Of a stretch of 64,000 nucleotides of DNA, positions 29,509 through 37,632 are shown piece by piece. Every line of letters begins with the position of its first letter. Position 1 is the stretch's first letter. Under the pieces are notes generated by a model, which was not told the DNA's origin, ran no database searches, and saw only the letters and a program-made list of their open reading frames with translations. A program made the translations under genes and the position numbers. Source of the stretch: Salinibaculum sp. SYNS191 (GTDB lineage Archaea > Halobacteriota > Halobacteria > Halobacteriales > Haloarculaceae); assembly GCF_037338445.1 (NCBI RefSeq), contig NZ_CP147838.1, positions 3,534,001 through 3,598,000 of the forward strand. Reading direction: 5' to 3'.

Positions 29509-29607
29509 GGGCAGGGGTTCGTCCCCGTCTCAATTTAAATTACGGGTTTACGCCGTCAGCCGACACCCGCCCGGAGAGTTATGGGCACCGGCCACGTCGT
29601 GTCTTCC

Positions 29608-29778
29608 ATGGCACGACAGACGACCACCTGCGAGGCCTGTGGCTACCGGGTTCGGTGGGACCCGGAGACCCGGGCCGGGCCGACAGTGTTCTTCGAGAAG
29701 GGGTTGTGCCCGAGTTGCGGTCGGTCGTTCGAGGACCGCGCCCCGGTGTCGGCCCGGCGCGGGAAGAAGCGGCGCTGA
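29608..29778 (+). CDS. Small zinc-ribbon protein
   Basis: 56 residues with CEACGYRVRW and CPSCGRSF, two Cys-x2-Cys knuckles about 25 residues apart, and a basic tail (ARRGKKRR), which is rare in an acidic proteome and suggests nucleic-acid contact. The ATG at 29608 is chosen because it lies just before the first knuckle. It lies upstream of the nucleotidylyltransferase gene on the same strand with a 59-bp gap. Confidence 0.65.
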   Translation: MARQTTTCEACGYRVRWDPETRAGPTVFFEKGLCPSCGRSFEDRAPVSARRGKKRR

Positions 29779-29837
29779 CGGGCGACCAGGTTGCAGGATG
29801 CGGTAGCCATTTACCGCCCCCAGCGTACGTCCCCAGT

Positions 29838-31019
29838 ATGCAGACTGTCATCCTCGCCGCCGGCGAGGGAACACGGATGCGCCCCCTGACAGAGACGACG
29901 CCGAAGCCGATGCTCCCGGTCGCTGACCGCCCGCTGGCGGCCCACACCGCCGACGTCGCCGTCGAGGCGGGTGCGTCAGAACTCGTCTTCGTCGTCGGCT
30001 ACGAGGCCGACGCGGTCCGGGCGTACTTCGGCGACGAGTATCGCGGTGTCCCGGTCACCTACGCCGTCCAGGAGACACAGGCCGGCACCGCCGACGCCGT
30101 CCGTGCCGCGCGCCCGCACCTCGACGGCGACTTCGCGGTGCTCAACGGCGACAACCTCTACGACGGCGATAGCATCGCCGCGCTGTTCGACGACGGCCCC
30201 GCTATCGCGGCCCGCCGCGTCGACGACCCGTCCAGCTACGGCGTCCTCTCGACGGAGGGGGACCGCGTGACCGGCATCGTCGAGAAGCCCGCGGACCCGC
30301 CGACGGACCTCGCCAACGCCGGCGCGTACGTCTTCCCCGACGCCGCCCGGGAGTGGCTGGACGTGCCCGAATCCGAACGCGGCGAGTACGAAATCACCGA
30401 CGTCGTCGCCCGCGTCGTCGACGCCTTCGACGTCACCGCCGTCGAACTCGACCGCTGGCTCGACGTCGGTCGGCCCTGGGAACTGCTGGCGGCCAACGAG
30501 TGGAAACTGGGCGAGATGGAGCGCGACGTCGCGGGCGACGTGGCCGCGGACGCCGACCTCCGGGGGACGGTGGTCGTCCAGCAGGGCGCGACGGTCGAAC
30601 CCGGCGTCGTCGTCGAGGGACCGGTCCTGATTCGGTCCGGCGCGGAGGTGGGGCCCAACGCCTACGTCCGCGGCGCGACGATGCTCGGCGAGGACGTGCA
30701 CGTCGGCCAGAGCGTGGAACTGAAAAACACCGTCGTCCGCGAGGGCACGAACGTCCCCCACCTCTCCTACGTCGGGGACAGCGTCCTCGGGCGCGAGGCC
30801 AACCTCGGCGCGGGGACGACGGTGGCGAACCTCCGCCACGACGACGAACCGGTGCGCCTGACGGTCAAGGGCGAGCGCGTCTCCACGGGTCGCCGGAAGT
30901 TCGGAATCGTCGTCGGCGACGGCGCGAAGACGGGCATCGACACGACCCTGAACGCCGGCGTCACGCTGTCGACGGGCGCGCGGACCCGGCCCGGCGAGAC
31001 GGTGACGCGGGACCGCTAG
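29838..31019 (+). CDS. glmU: Bifunctional sugar-1-phosphate nucleotidylyltransferase/acetyltransferase (GlmU-like)
   Basis: 393 residues. The nucleotidylyltransferase domain starts with LAAGEGTRMRPLTETTPKPMLPVADRP and has the NGDN substrate motif. From about residue 240 there is a left-handed beta-helix of hexapeptide repeats (GATVEPGVVVEGPVLIRSGAEVG) ending in a likely acetyltransferase site (HLSYVGDSVLGREANLGAGTTVANL). Archaeal enzymes of this type make UDP-N-acetylglucosamine or other activated sugars for glycosylation; the exact sugar is inferred. The ATG at 29838 precedes the nucleotide-binding loop directly. Confidence 0.88.
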   Translation: MQTVILAAGEGTRMRPLTETTPKPMLPVADRPLAAHTADVAVEAGASELVFVVGYEADAVRAYFGDEYRGVPVTYAVQETQAGTADAVRAARPHLDGDFAVLNGDNLYDGDSIAALFDDGPAIAARRVDDPSSYGVLSTEGDRVTGIVEKPADPPTDLANAGAYVFPDAAREWLDVPESERGEYEITDVVARVVDAFDVTAVELDRWLDVGRPWELLAANEWKLGEMERDVAGDVAADADLRGTVVVQQGATVEPGVVVEGPVLIRSGAEVGPNAYVRGATMLGEDVHVGQSVELKNTVVREGTNVPHLSYVGDSVLGREANLGAGTTVANLRHDDEPVRLTVKGERVSTGRRKFGIVVGDGAKTGIDTTLNAGVTLSTGARTRPGETVTRDR

Positions 31020-31072
31020 GCGGCGACCTATCCCCGCCGGACAATCGTGAAGGATGGGCGTCGATATATGGG

Positions 31073-31080
31073 ATTAAGTA
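31073..31080 (+). promoter_or_regulatory. TATA element for the 31106 zinc-finger gene
   Basis: ATTAAGTA centred about 29 nt before the ATG at 31106, after the glmU stop; leaderless spacing. Confidence 0.5.
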
Positions 31081-31105
31081 GGGGCATCACGAGGTAGCAA
31101 CCAAG

Positions 31106-31291
31106 ATGGTTGACCCGACTTCGGACCTCGGAGAGGACGTCTCCGAGGAGGACGCACCCGCGTGTGCCACCTGTGGCGCGACGATTCTCGACAGTCCGCG
31201 CCACCGTGTCATCACGTGGATAGACAGTGGCGAGGTACAGAGCGCGCACTTCTGCGACGACGACTGCCGGATGGACTGGGACGGCGAGTAG
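31106..31291 (+). CDS. Small cysteine-rich (MYM/treble-clef-like) protein
   Basis: 61 residues. Two Cys pairs, CATCG near residue 20 and HFCDDDCR near the C-terminus, look like a small zinc-binding knuckle of the type found in several small haloarchaeal proteins. The N-terminal 18 residues are acidic and disordered. It has its own TATA element and a convergent neighbour. No function is known for this type. Confidence 0.65.
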   Translation: MVDPTSDLGEDVSEEDAPACATCGATILDSPRHRVITWIDSGEVQSAHFCDDDCRMDWDGE

Positions 31292-31346
31292 CCCGCGGCC
31301 GCCCCTCGACGTCGGGTCCCCTCTCTTGCTCTCCGCCGGATTGCGT

Positions 31347-32639
31347 CTACCAGCCCCGCGCTTCCGCGACGAGACCGGTCGCCGCCAGCAGCAACGCCAG
31401 CAGCACGCTCGCGAGCTGTGCCTCGCCGAACCAGAAGGGGAGTTCCGGGACCGCCGCGTGCGCGATAAAGGTCAGCTCCGTCAGCACGGGAATGTCGCCC
31501 GTGGCCGTGGGCGCGATGGTTCCGTTCCCCACGGCCGAGGGCGCGCCGACCGGCTCCGCGGTCGGCAGCCGGTCGGCCTCGTAGGGGGTCCGCAGGGTCG
31601 ACGCCGCCCAGACCAGCCTGCCGCGCTGGTCCACCTCGACGACGCGGCTGTTGAACGTATCCGTGATGAGCGTGTGGCCGTTCGGGAGCCGGTCCGCGTC
31701 CCGGGGCCAGTCGAAGCGGAGGTTCCCCGTGCCGTAGAGGGTCCAGACCCGTTCCCACGTCCCGTTGTCGGTCCGCGCGAGTTCGACTATCCGGTCGTTG
31801 TCGCTGTCGGCGACGAGGACGGAGCCGTCGGCGAGCCACTGGGGGTTGTGCTGGTGGGAGAGCAGGTCGGGGTCGCCACAGCGGACGTCGCCGTCGCCGT
31901 CGGTGTCCCGCAGTTGCGAGCCCCGCGTGCAGTCACCGTCGTCGCTGTCGTCGCGGTCCTCGTTGATGACCTCCACGACGCCCGCTCCGCGCTCGACGAC
32001 CAGAATCTGGTTGGCGTTGCGCACCGAGACGAGAAAGCGGTCCTCGCCGATGTAGTCCACGTCGTTGATGTGCAGCCAGTCGGTCGTCGTCGGGTCGTCG
32101 GGCGCGTCGTAGAAGGAACTGGCTCGCCACTCCCAGACGATTTCGCCCTCGTCTCTGACGAAGATTCGCTCGTACTCCATGTCGGAGACGACGACGCTGC
32201 CGTCGGGCAGCGGCGTGGCCGCGTGGACCTCGCTGTTGGTCGTCGAGCGGACCGGGTAGCTGTACTCGCCGACCACGCGGGGTCCGTCGGGGTCGATGAG
32301 CCGGTAGCCGGTGTGCGTACAGGGCGAGTCGTAGGGGCCACAGTCGCTGTAGCCACTCTGCATGAACCCGGCGAGGAGCGTCCCGTTCGGGAGCCGTTCG
32401 ACGTCGAAGTAGCTCTCGGCGCTTCCCTCGCGCCAGACAGTGTCCGACCCGTTCATCAGGTAGACGCTGCCATCCTGGTGGAGTCCAGGCCCGCCTCCCT
32501 GCGAGCCGACCAGCGTCAACTGGCCCGCGCCGCCGCCAGTCCCGATGGCTGGGGCGGCGACTGCGCTGAGGCTCATGCTCACGACCAGCACCACAGCTCC
32601 GGCAGCCAGTAACCGCGTCGACCAGCATTCGAACCGCAT
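31347..32639 (-). CDS. Arylsulfotransferase (ASST)-like secreted beta-propeller protein
   Basis: 430 residues from the ATG at 32639 (a second ATG at 32645 is equally possible). It has an N-terminal signal/anchor helix (LLAAGAVVLVVSMSLSAVAAP) and a C-terminal hydrophobic helix (FWFGEAQLASVLLALLLAATGLVAEARGW), with a six-bladed-propeller-like middle made of repeated G-x-x-L-V-x-D motifs (DGSVVVSDMEYERIFVRD, DGSVLVADSDNDRIVEL, NGHTLITDTFNSRVVEV). This is the pattern of arylsulfotransferase-family proteins. Whether it transfers sulfate is unknown; in archaea the family is often annotated on fold only. Confidence 0.7.
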   Translation of the reverse strand: MRFECWSTRLLAAGAVVLVVSMSLSAVAAPAIGTGGGAGQLTLVGSQGGGPGLHQDGSVYLMNGSDTVWREGSAESYFDVERLPNGTLLAGFMQSGYSDCGPYDSPCTHTGYRLIDPDGPRVVGEYSYPVRSTTNSEVHAATPLPDGSVVVSDMEYERIFVRDEGEIVWEWRASSFYDAPDDPTTTDWLHINDVDYIGEDRFLVSVRNANQILVVERGAGVVEVINEDRDDSDDGDCTRGSQLRDTDGDGDVRCGDPDLLSHQHNPQWLADGSVLVADSDNDRIVELARTDNGTWERVWTLYGTGNLRFDWPRDADRLPNGHTLITDTFNSRVVEVDQRGRLVWAASTLRTPYEADRLPTAEPVGAPSAVGNGTIAPTATGDIPVLTELTFIAHAAVPELPFWFGEAQLASVLLALLLAATGLVAEARGW

Positions 32640-32736
32640 TGTCATTCCCCTCGGTGACGACCGGCTTTATCCCTGCGGTCTGCTAGCCGGCGGGCCGACG
32701 CGAAAGACACAGGCCCGTCCGGGCCAAACGGCGGGT

Positions 32737-33006
32737 ATGGAACTCGGTTCGCGGAGGGCGTTCGCACTCGTCGTGCTCGTCGGCGTCGCGGGGACCGGCA
32801 TCGCCGTCCGACTGGTCAACGCGGCGGGGTACTCCCTGCTGGGCTCGGCCGTGTGGGCCATCGGCTACGGCACCACCGTCTTCGTCCTCTGGTACGGCTG
32901 GGTCCGCCCGCTCGACCTCACCGGCCAGACGAGCCCCGCCGCAGACCGGGGCGAGGACGCGCCCCCCGAACCGACCGACGGCGACGCGACGACCGACGGC
33001 GAGTGA
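32737..33006 (+). CDS. Small membrane protein with acidic tail
   Basis: 89 residues with two hydrophobic segments (AFALVVLVGVAGTGIAVRLV and AVWAIGYGTTVFVLWYGW), followed by a hydrophilic tail rich in Asp, Pro and Thr. The ATG at 32737 is the first sensible start; it is divergent from the ASST-like gene. No family recognised. Confidence 0.6.
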   Translation: MELGSRRAFALVVLVGVAGTGIAVRLVNAAGYSLLGSAVWAIGYGTTVFVLWYGWVRPLDLTGQTSPAADRGEDAPPEPTDGDATTDGE

Positions 33007-33030
33007 CGGGCCGAGTTATTATCGCAGCCT

Positions 33031-33047
33031 ACTTAATTTGTTAAAGT
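33031..33047. promoter_or_regulatory. Candidate operator upstream of the P-type ATPase gene
   Basis: ACTTAA-TTTG-TTAAAGT, an AT-rich imperfect inverted repeat in a GC-rich setting, about 32 bp before the ATPase TATA element. Metal-exporting P-type ATPase genes are commonly controlled by ArsR or DtxR-type regulators at sites like this. Confidence 0.45.
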
Positions 33048-33078
33048 ATCCCATCTAGACCGGGCTCGATAACAGCCG

Positions 33079-33087
33079 AATTAATAA
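33079..33087 (+). promoter_or_regulatory. TATA element for the P-type ATPase gene
   Basis: AATTAATAA centred about 28 nt before the ATG at 33111; a strong match that implies a leaderless mRNA. Confidence 0.6.
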
Positions 33088-33110
33088 GACGTGGCGGCCT
33101 AGCCTCGCGC

Positions 33111-35447
33111 ATGAGCGAGACCGGAACGGACGCGTCGCGGGCGGCCGGGACCGCCGGCGGGCGGGAAGGTGCCGGCGAGGACGCCGCGGAGCAGACGGTG
33201 CGCTTCTCGGTGCCGGAGATGGACTGTCCCTCCTGTGCCGGCAAGGTGGAGCACGCCCTGGCCGACGTCGAGGGCGTCCTGGACATCGACACCCGGCCGA
33301 CGACAGGTCTCGCGGTCGTCCGTTACGACGAGTCCGTGGTCGACCGCGCGACGCTCGTCGCGGCCATCGAGAGCGCGGGCTACGCGGTCCCCGACGCAGA
33401 AGCCGACGAGGACGCGGCCGACGGGTCGATTCTCCGGAGCTCTCGCGGCGTGAAGACGGCCATCAGCGGGCTCTTCCTCGCAGCGGGGCTTCTCGTCGCC
33501 TTCCTGCTTCCCGCCCTCGACACCACCGTCGCGACGGTGCTGGGGACGCCCCACTCCGTCGCTGACGTGCTCTTTCTCGTCGGCATCGCCGCCGGCGGGC
33601 AGGTCATCCTCCGCGGGGGCTACTACTCGGCGCGCAACCGGTCGCTGGACATGGACTTCCTGATGAGCGCCGCCATCGTCGGCGCGGTGACGGCCAGCCT
33701 GGTCTTCGCCGAACCGCTGTACCTGGAGGCCGCGACGCTGGCCTTCCTCGTCAACGTCGCCGAACTGCTCGAACAGCACTCGATGGACCGCGCGCGCACC
33801 TCACTGGAGGAGTTGATGGACCTCTCGCCCGACGAGGCGACCGTGCTGCGCCGCGGCGAGGAGGTCACGGTCCCCGTCGAGGACGTCCTGGTCGGCGACC
33901 GCGTGGTCGTCCGTCCCGGCGAGAAGATTCCGGTCGACGGCGAGGTGGTCGACGGCGAGAGCGCGGTCAACCAGTCGCCGGTCACCGGCGAGAGCGTCCC
34001 GGTCGACAAGACGCCCGGCGACGAGGTGTACGCCGGCACCATCAACGAGGGCGGCTACCTGGAGGTGGCGACGACGGCCATCGCCGGCGAGGACACGCTC
34101 TCGCGGGTCATCGAACTGGTCGAGGACGCGGAGGCCGAGAAGACCGAACGCGAGCAGTTCGTCGACCGCTTCGCCGACCGCTACACGCCGCTTGTCGTCG
34201 GCTTCGCAATCCTGGTGACCCTGGTCAGCCCCGCCGTCTTCGGCGTCTCCTGGTCGACTGCCGTCCTCCACGGCCTCACGTTGCTGGTGCTGGCCTGTCC
34301 CTGTGCCTTCGTCATCTCGACGCCCGTCTCCGTCGTCTCGGGCATCACCAGCGCGGCCAAAAACGGCGTGCTGGTCAAGGGCGGCACCCACCTGGAGGCG
34401 ATGGGCGAGGTGGAGGCCGTGGCGCTGGACAAGACCGGGACGCTCACGAAGGGCGAACTCACCGTCACCGACGTCATCCCCGTCAACGGCAACACCGAGG
34501 AGGAGGTGCTCCAGTGCGCCCGCGGCCTGGAAACGCGGAGCGAACACCCCATCGGCGAGGCCATCGTCGAGCACGCGGACGGGCGGGCCGTCGCGGCCGG
34601 CGAGGTCAGCGAGTTCGAGTCTATCACCGGCAAGGGCGTGCAGGCGACACTCGGCGAGACGCCCCACTACGCCGGCAAGCCCGGCCTGTTCGAGGACCTG
34701 GGCTTCGACCTCTCGCACGTCCACGCCGCCACCGAGGGCGGGGCCGTCACGGCCCGGTCGCGGGACCTCTGCGAGCGCAACGACTGCATGGACCTCGTCG
34801 ACGAGACCATCCCCGCGCTCCAGTCGGAGGGCAAGACGGTCGTGCTGGTCGGCACGGAGAACGAACTGGAGGGCGTCATCGCCGTCGCCGACGAGATACG
34901 CCCCGGCGCTCGCGAGGCGGTCCAGGCGTTGCGCGCGCTGGGTATCGAGGAGGTGGTGATGCTGACCGGCGACAACGAGCGCACCGCCCGGGCCATCGCC
35001 GAGCAGGTGGGCGTCGACGACTTCCGCGCTGAGTTGCTCCCCGAGGAGAAGGTCGAGGCCGTCCGGGAACTGGAGGCCGAACACGACGGCGTGGCGATGG
35101 TCGGGGACGGCATCAACGACGCGCCCGCGCTGGCGACGGCGACGGTCGGGATTGCGATGGGCGCGGCCGGGACCGACACGGCGCTGGAGACCGCCGACAT
35201 CGCCCTGCTGGGCGACGACCTGGCGAAACTGCCCTACCTGCGCCGGCTGGCGATGCGGGCCACCAGCGTCATCCGGCAGAACGTCTGGTCGAGCCTCGGC
35301 GCGAAGGCGCTGCTGGCCGTGCTGGTGCCCTTCGGGCTGGTGCCCATCTGGGTCGCCGTGCTGGTCGGCGACGCCGGGATGACCGTCGGCGTCACCGGCA
35401 ACGCGATGCGGCTCTCGCGCATCGTGCCCACGGAGTCCGTCTCCTGA
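33111..35447 (+). CDS. Heavy-metal-translocating P1B-type ATPase (Zn/Cd/Co-type signature)
   Basis: 778 residues. The N-terminal heavy-metal-associated domain has MDCPSCAGKVE (Cys 39 and 42). Membrane helices follow, then the actuator TGES loop, the metal-site CPC in LACPCAFVISTPVS (about 395), the phosphorylation site DKTGT (Asp about 440), the SEHPIGEAI loop and the GDGINDAPALA hinge. The ISTP context after CPC is the Zn/Cd/Co export type (ZntA/CadA-like), unlike the ALGLATP of copper pumps. It exports divalent metals with ATP. It probably heads the local metal-stress group; a palindromic site and TATA element lie upstream. Confidence 0.9.
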   Translation: MSETGTDASRAAGTAGGREGAGEDAAEQTVRFSVPEMDCPSCAGKVEHALADVEGVLDIDTRPTTGLAVVRYDESVVDRATLVAAIESAGYAVPDAEADEDAADGSILRSSRGVKTAISGLFLAAGLLVAFLLPALDTTVATVLGTPHSVADVLFLVGIAAGGQVILRGGYYSARNRSLDMDFLMSAAIVGAVTASLVFAEPLYLEAATLAFLVNVAELLEQHSMDRARTSLEELMDLSPDEATVLRRGEEVTVPVEDVLVGDRVVVRPGEKIPVDGEVVDGESAVNQSPVTGESVPVDKTPGDEVYAGTINEGGYLEVATTAIAGEDTLSRVIELVEDAEAEKTEREQFVDRFADRYTPLVVGFAILVTLVSPAVFGVSWSTAVLHGLTLLVLACPCAFVISTPVSVVSGITSAAKNGVLVKGGTHLEAMGEVEAVALDKTGTLTKGELTVTDVIPVNGNTEEEVLQCARGLETRSEHPIGEAIVEHADGRAVAAGEVSEFESITGKGVQATLGETPHYAGKPGLFEDLGFDLSHVHAATEGGAVTARSRDLCERNDCMDLVDETIPALQSEGKTVVLVGTENELEGVIAVADEIRPGAREAVQALRALGIEEVVMLTGDNERTARAIAEQVGVDDFRAELLPEEKVEAVRELEAEHDGVAMVGDGINDAPALATATVGIAMGAAGTDTALETADIALLGDDLAKLPYLRRLAMRATSVIRQNVWSSLGAKALLAVLVPFGLVPIWVAVLVGDAGMTVGVTGNAMRLSRIVPTESVS

Positions 35448-35463
35448 CCCGCTCCGGGACAGA

Positions 35464-35484
35464 ACTTCCCAGTCCGTAGGAAGT
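35464..35484. promoter_or_regulatory. Palindrome upstream of the halocyanin gene (shared motif)
   Basis: ACTTCCCA, five bases, TAGGAAGT: 8-bp arms with a single mismatch. It ends 40 bp before the halocyanin ATG. The same layout and arms occur at 37097-37117 before the Hsp20 gene, so this may be a shared operator. It could also serve as an RNA hairpin after the ATPase gene. Confidence 0.5.
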
Positions 35485-35523
35485 CCCGGTAGAGCGAGGG
35501 TCACACGCGCCCTGTGGGTGGAT

Positions 35524-36045
35524 ATGGTGGCCAGACTCTCCAGGCGTCGATACCTCGAAGGCGCGGCGCTCGCAACGGTCGTGCTCGCGGGCTGTGGCGG
35601 CCCCGCCGGTGACGGCGAGGACGGCGCGGCCGGACTCCAGGGGTCGGATTACCCGCCCGTCGACGAGTGGCTGACGGACACGACAGTCGGCGACGCCGAC
35701 GACACCTACGACGGGACGCTCGTCGACCTGCGGGACAACGACGAAGTCGACATCGACGTCGGTTCCGAGGGCAACGGCGGCAACTTCGCCTTCGGGCCGT
35801 CTGCGGCCGTGGTGTCCGTGGACACGACCGTCCGCTGGGTCTGGACGGGTGAGGGCGACGCCCACAACGTCGAGGCAGACCCGGAGGAGCAACTCGGCCT
35901 GTCGGACTACACGTTCACCTCGGGCCAGCCAGTCGAGAGCGACAGCGAGGTGTACACGCAGACGCTCGACGGAACCGGGGTAGCGCTGTATCACTGCGAG
36001 CCCCACCTCGGCGTCGGAATGAAAGGGGGAATCGCCGTCGAATGA
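35524..36045 (+). CDS. Halocyanin-like blue-copper lipoprotein
   Basis: 173 residues. The N-terminus has a twin Arg and lipobox (LSRRRYLEGAALATVVLAGC), so it is exported and lipid-anchored. The cupredoxin domain has the copper ligands: His in GDAHNVEA, Cys and His in YHCEPHLGVGMKG, and Met in GMKG. It is a single-electron carrier at the outer face, in haloarchaea usually linked to membrane respiration. The ATG at 35524 is used; an in-frame GTG at 35518 is also possible. It follows the ATPase gene by 76 bp with a palindrome in the gap. Confidence 0.9.
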   Translation: MVARLSRRRYLEGAALATVVLAGCGGPAGDGEDGAAGLQGSDYPPVDEWLTDTTVGDADDTYDGTLVDLRDNDEVDIDVGSEGNGGNFAFGPSAAVVSVDTTVRWVWTGEGDAHNVEADPEEQLGLSDYTFTSGQPVESDSEVYTQTLDGTGVALYHCEPHLGVGMKGGIAVE

Positions 36046-36072
36046 ACGGGACGCGACCGGCTTCGCGGGCCG

Positions 36073-36375
36073 TCAGTCGACCAGGGCGTGGGGAACGACT
36101 GTCACCTCGACCCGCTCGTCGGGAAAGCGAACGAGTAGCGAGTCCGCAGAGCGCTGGTACTGCTGGGGGTGTTTCCCGCGCTCGCGCAGCCGGTAGGTCT
36201 GCTCGACCAGCGGCGTCTCCTGGAGCGCGTCGAGCTTCCGGTACGCCGTCGAGAGCGGCAGGTCACAGCGCGTCGCCACCTCTCGTGCCGTCAGCGGCCG
36301 GCCGATGGCCCGGATGATTGCTCGGCAGTCCGCGTCGCTCAGGGCGTCGAAGACCGGGGAGGATTCCTTGCTCAT
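36073..36375 (-). CDS. Winged-helix transcriptional regulator
   Basis: 100 residues. A winged helix-turn-helix (ALSDADCRAIIRAIGRPLTAREVATRCDLPLSTAYRKLDAL, about 10-50) of the ArsR/MarR-like archaeal type, with a C-terminal wing and strand region. Start 36375 is used; an ATG at 36390 is also in frame. There are no Cys clusters typical of metal sensors. It converges with the halocyanin gene and is divergent from the VIT gene, so it is a candidate regulator of this metal-related region. Confidence 0.72.
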   Translation of the reverse strand: MSKESSPVFDALSDADCRAIIRAIGRPLTAREVATRCDLPLSTAYRKLDALQETPLVEQTYRLRERGKHPQQYQRSADSLLVRFPDERVEVTVVPHALVD

Positions 36376-36457
36376 GTGACAGTCGTTCACCCACGGTGAG
36401 CGACGGTAAAGTTCCGCACCATCGTCGTCGCCGTTCGGAACCGACTAGTCGACTCTC

Positions 36458-36489
36458 GGCAGGCCTTACTGTCGTTTGGCAGGGCTTAC
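36458..36489. repeat. Direct repeat in the regulator/VIT divergent promoter
   Basis: Two copies of GGCAGG-[CG]-CTTAC, starting at 36458 and 36478, exactly 20 bp apart (two helical turns). They lie between the winged-helix gene start and the VIT TATA element, where a dimeric or cooperative regulator could bind. Confidence 0.45.
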
Positions 36490-36529
36490 CGACCGGCGAC
36501 GGCTGTCCCTCGCCGACTGTGTGGCCCGC

Positions 36530-36536
36530 TTACTAT
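36530..36536 (+). promoter_or_regulatory. TATA element for the VIT transporter gene
   Basis: TTACTAT centred about 29 nt before the ATG at 36562. It overlaps the upstream ATG at 36535, which therefore cannot be the real start if this is the promoter. Confidence 0.5.
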
Positions 36537-36561
36537 GCTGGCGCCGCCCGAAACTGTCCCC

Positions 36562-37089
36562 ATGGTTCGGCTCTTCCGGGGCGACATCGAAGCGACCGGC
36601 GAGTACATCGCCGAGATAATCTACGGGGCCAACGACGGCATCGTCACCACCTTCGCCGTCGTCTCCGGCGTCGCCGGCGCGGCGCTGGACCCGACAATCG
36701 TTCTCATCCTGGGGCTGGCGAACCTCCTCGCTGACGGCTTCTCGATGGGCATGAGCAACTTCCTCAGCCGGCGCTCCGAGCGGGACTACCACAGCGCCAC
36801 CGGCGGACCCGAACCCGGCGGCAAGGCCCCCTCGCAGACCGCGCTGGCGACGTTTCTCGCCTTCGTCGCCGCCGGGTGGCTGCCGCTCATCCCCTACATC
36901 CTGGGGCTGGACCCGCTCTTTCCCCTTTCGATAGCGTTCACCGCCGCCGCCTTCTTCGCGGTCGGCGCGAGTCGCAGCCTCGTCACCGACCGGTCGTGGA
37001 CGTACAACGGGCTGGAGATGCTGGTCGTCGGGATGGTCGCGGCCGCGGTGGCCTTCGTCACCGGTCGCACCGTCGCCGGCTTCGCCTGA
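36562..37089 (+). CDS. VIT1/CCC1-family iron/manganese transporter
   Basis: 175 residues with about five membrane helices. The family signature [19 protein letters not shown] and the helix [15 protein letters not shown] are clear, and the second half has [13 protein letters not shown]1/VIT proteins move iron or manganese, in eukaryotes into vacuoles. In archaea the direction is unproven; export or detoxification is plausible. The start is set by the TATA element. It is near other metal or stress genes and divergent from a winged-helix regulator. Confidence 0.85.
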   Translation: MVRLFRGDIEATGEYIAEIIYGANDGIVTTFAVVSGVAGAALDPTIVLILGLANLLADGFSMGMSNFLSRRSERDYHSATGGPEPGGKAPSQTALATFLAFVAAGWLPLIPYILGLDPLFPLSIAFTAAAFFAVGASRSLVTDRSWTYNGLEMLVVGMVAAAVAFVTGRTVAGFA

Positions 37090-37096
37090 CTTCGGA

Positions 37097-37117
37097 ACTT
37101 CCCACCGGCTGGGAAGT
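37097..37117. promoter_or_regulatory. Perfect palindrome upstream of the Hsp20 gene (shared motif)
   Basis: ACTTCCCA, CCGGC, TGGGAAGT: 8-bp perfect arms with a 5-bp centre, ending 45 bp before the Hsp20 ATG. The halocyanin gene has the same motif at 35464. The site is just upstream of the likely TATA region. Confidence 0.55.
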
Positions 37118-37161
37118 GCTGAAACCGCTAATGTCCCCCGCGGCGACAGTCAGACCGAGCC

Positions 37162-37614
37162 ATGAGTAGCCGAAGCAACCCGTTCGACGCGCTCGAGGAG
37201 ATGTTCGACCGGATGAGCCGCGAGTTCGAGAACGCCGCCCGCTCCTGGGAGTCCGGCGAGACGTTCGACATCTCGATGGCCGGCGAATCGATGGCGCTGG
37301 ACCTCATCGACGGGGACGACGCCTACACGGTCGAGGTGGACGTGCCCGGCTTCTCCCGCGACGAAATCGACGTCCGCGTCACCGACGACACACTCACCAT
37401 CGAGGCCGAGCACGAGCACGAGGCCGAAACCGAGTCCGAGCGATACCTGCGCCGGGAGCGACAGCACCGCTCGATGCGCCGGTCGATTCTACTGCCGGAC
37501 CCGGTCGACGCCGACGCCGTCGCCGCGACGATGAGCGACGGCGTCCTGACGGTGACGATTCCCAAGGAGGAGGTCACGGAGGAGGGCAACCACGTCGACA
37601 TCGAGGTCGAGTAG
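37162..37614 (+). CDS. Hsp20-family small heat shock protein
   Basis: 150 residues. N-terminal arm, then an alpha-crystallin domain (DAYTVEVDVPGFSRDEIDVRV, TDDTLTIEAEHEHEAE, RSILLPDPVDADAVAATMSDGVLTVTIPKE) with the conserved closing G-x-L-x-V-x-I strand. This is an ATP-independent holdase that binds unfolding proteins. The palindrome upstream suggests regulated expression. Confidence 0.9.
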   Translation: MSSRSNPFDALEEMFDRMSREFENAARSWESGETFDISMAGESMALDLIDGDDAYTVEVDVPGFSRDEIDVRVTDDTLTIEAEHEHEAETESERYLRRERQHRSMRRSILLPDPVDADAVAATMSDGVLTVTIPKEEVTEEGNHVDIEVE

Positions 37615-37632
37615 CGACCCTCTGGACTGCAC

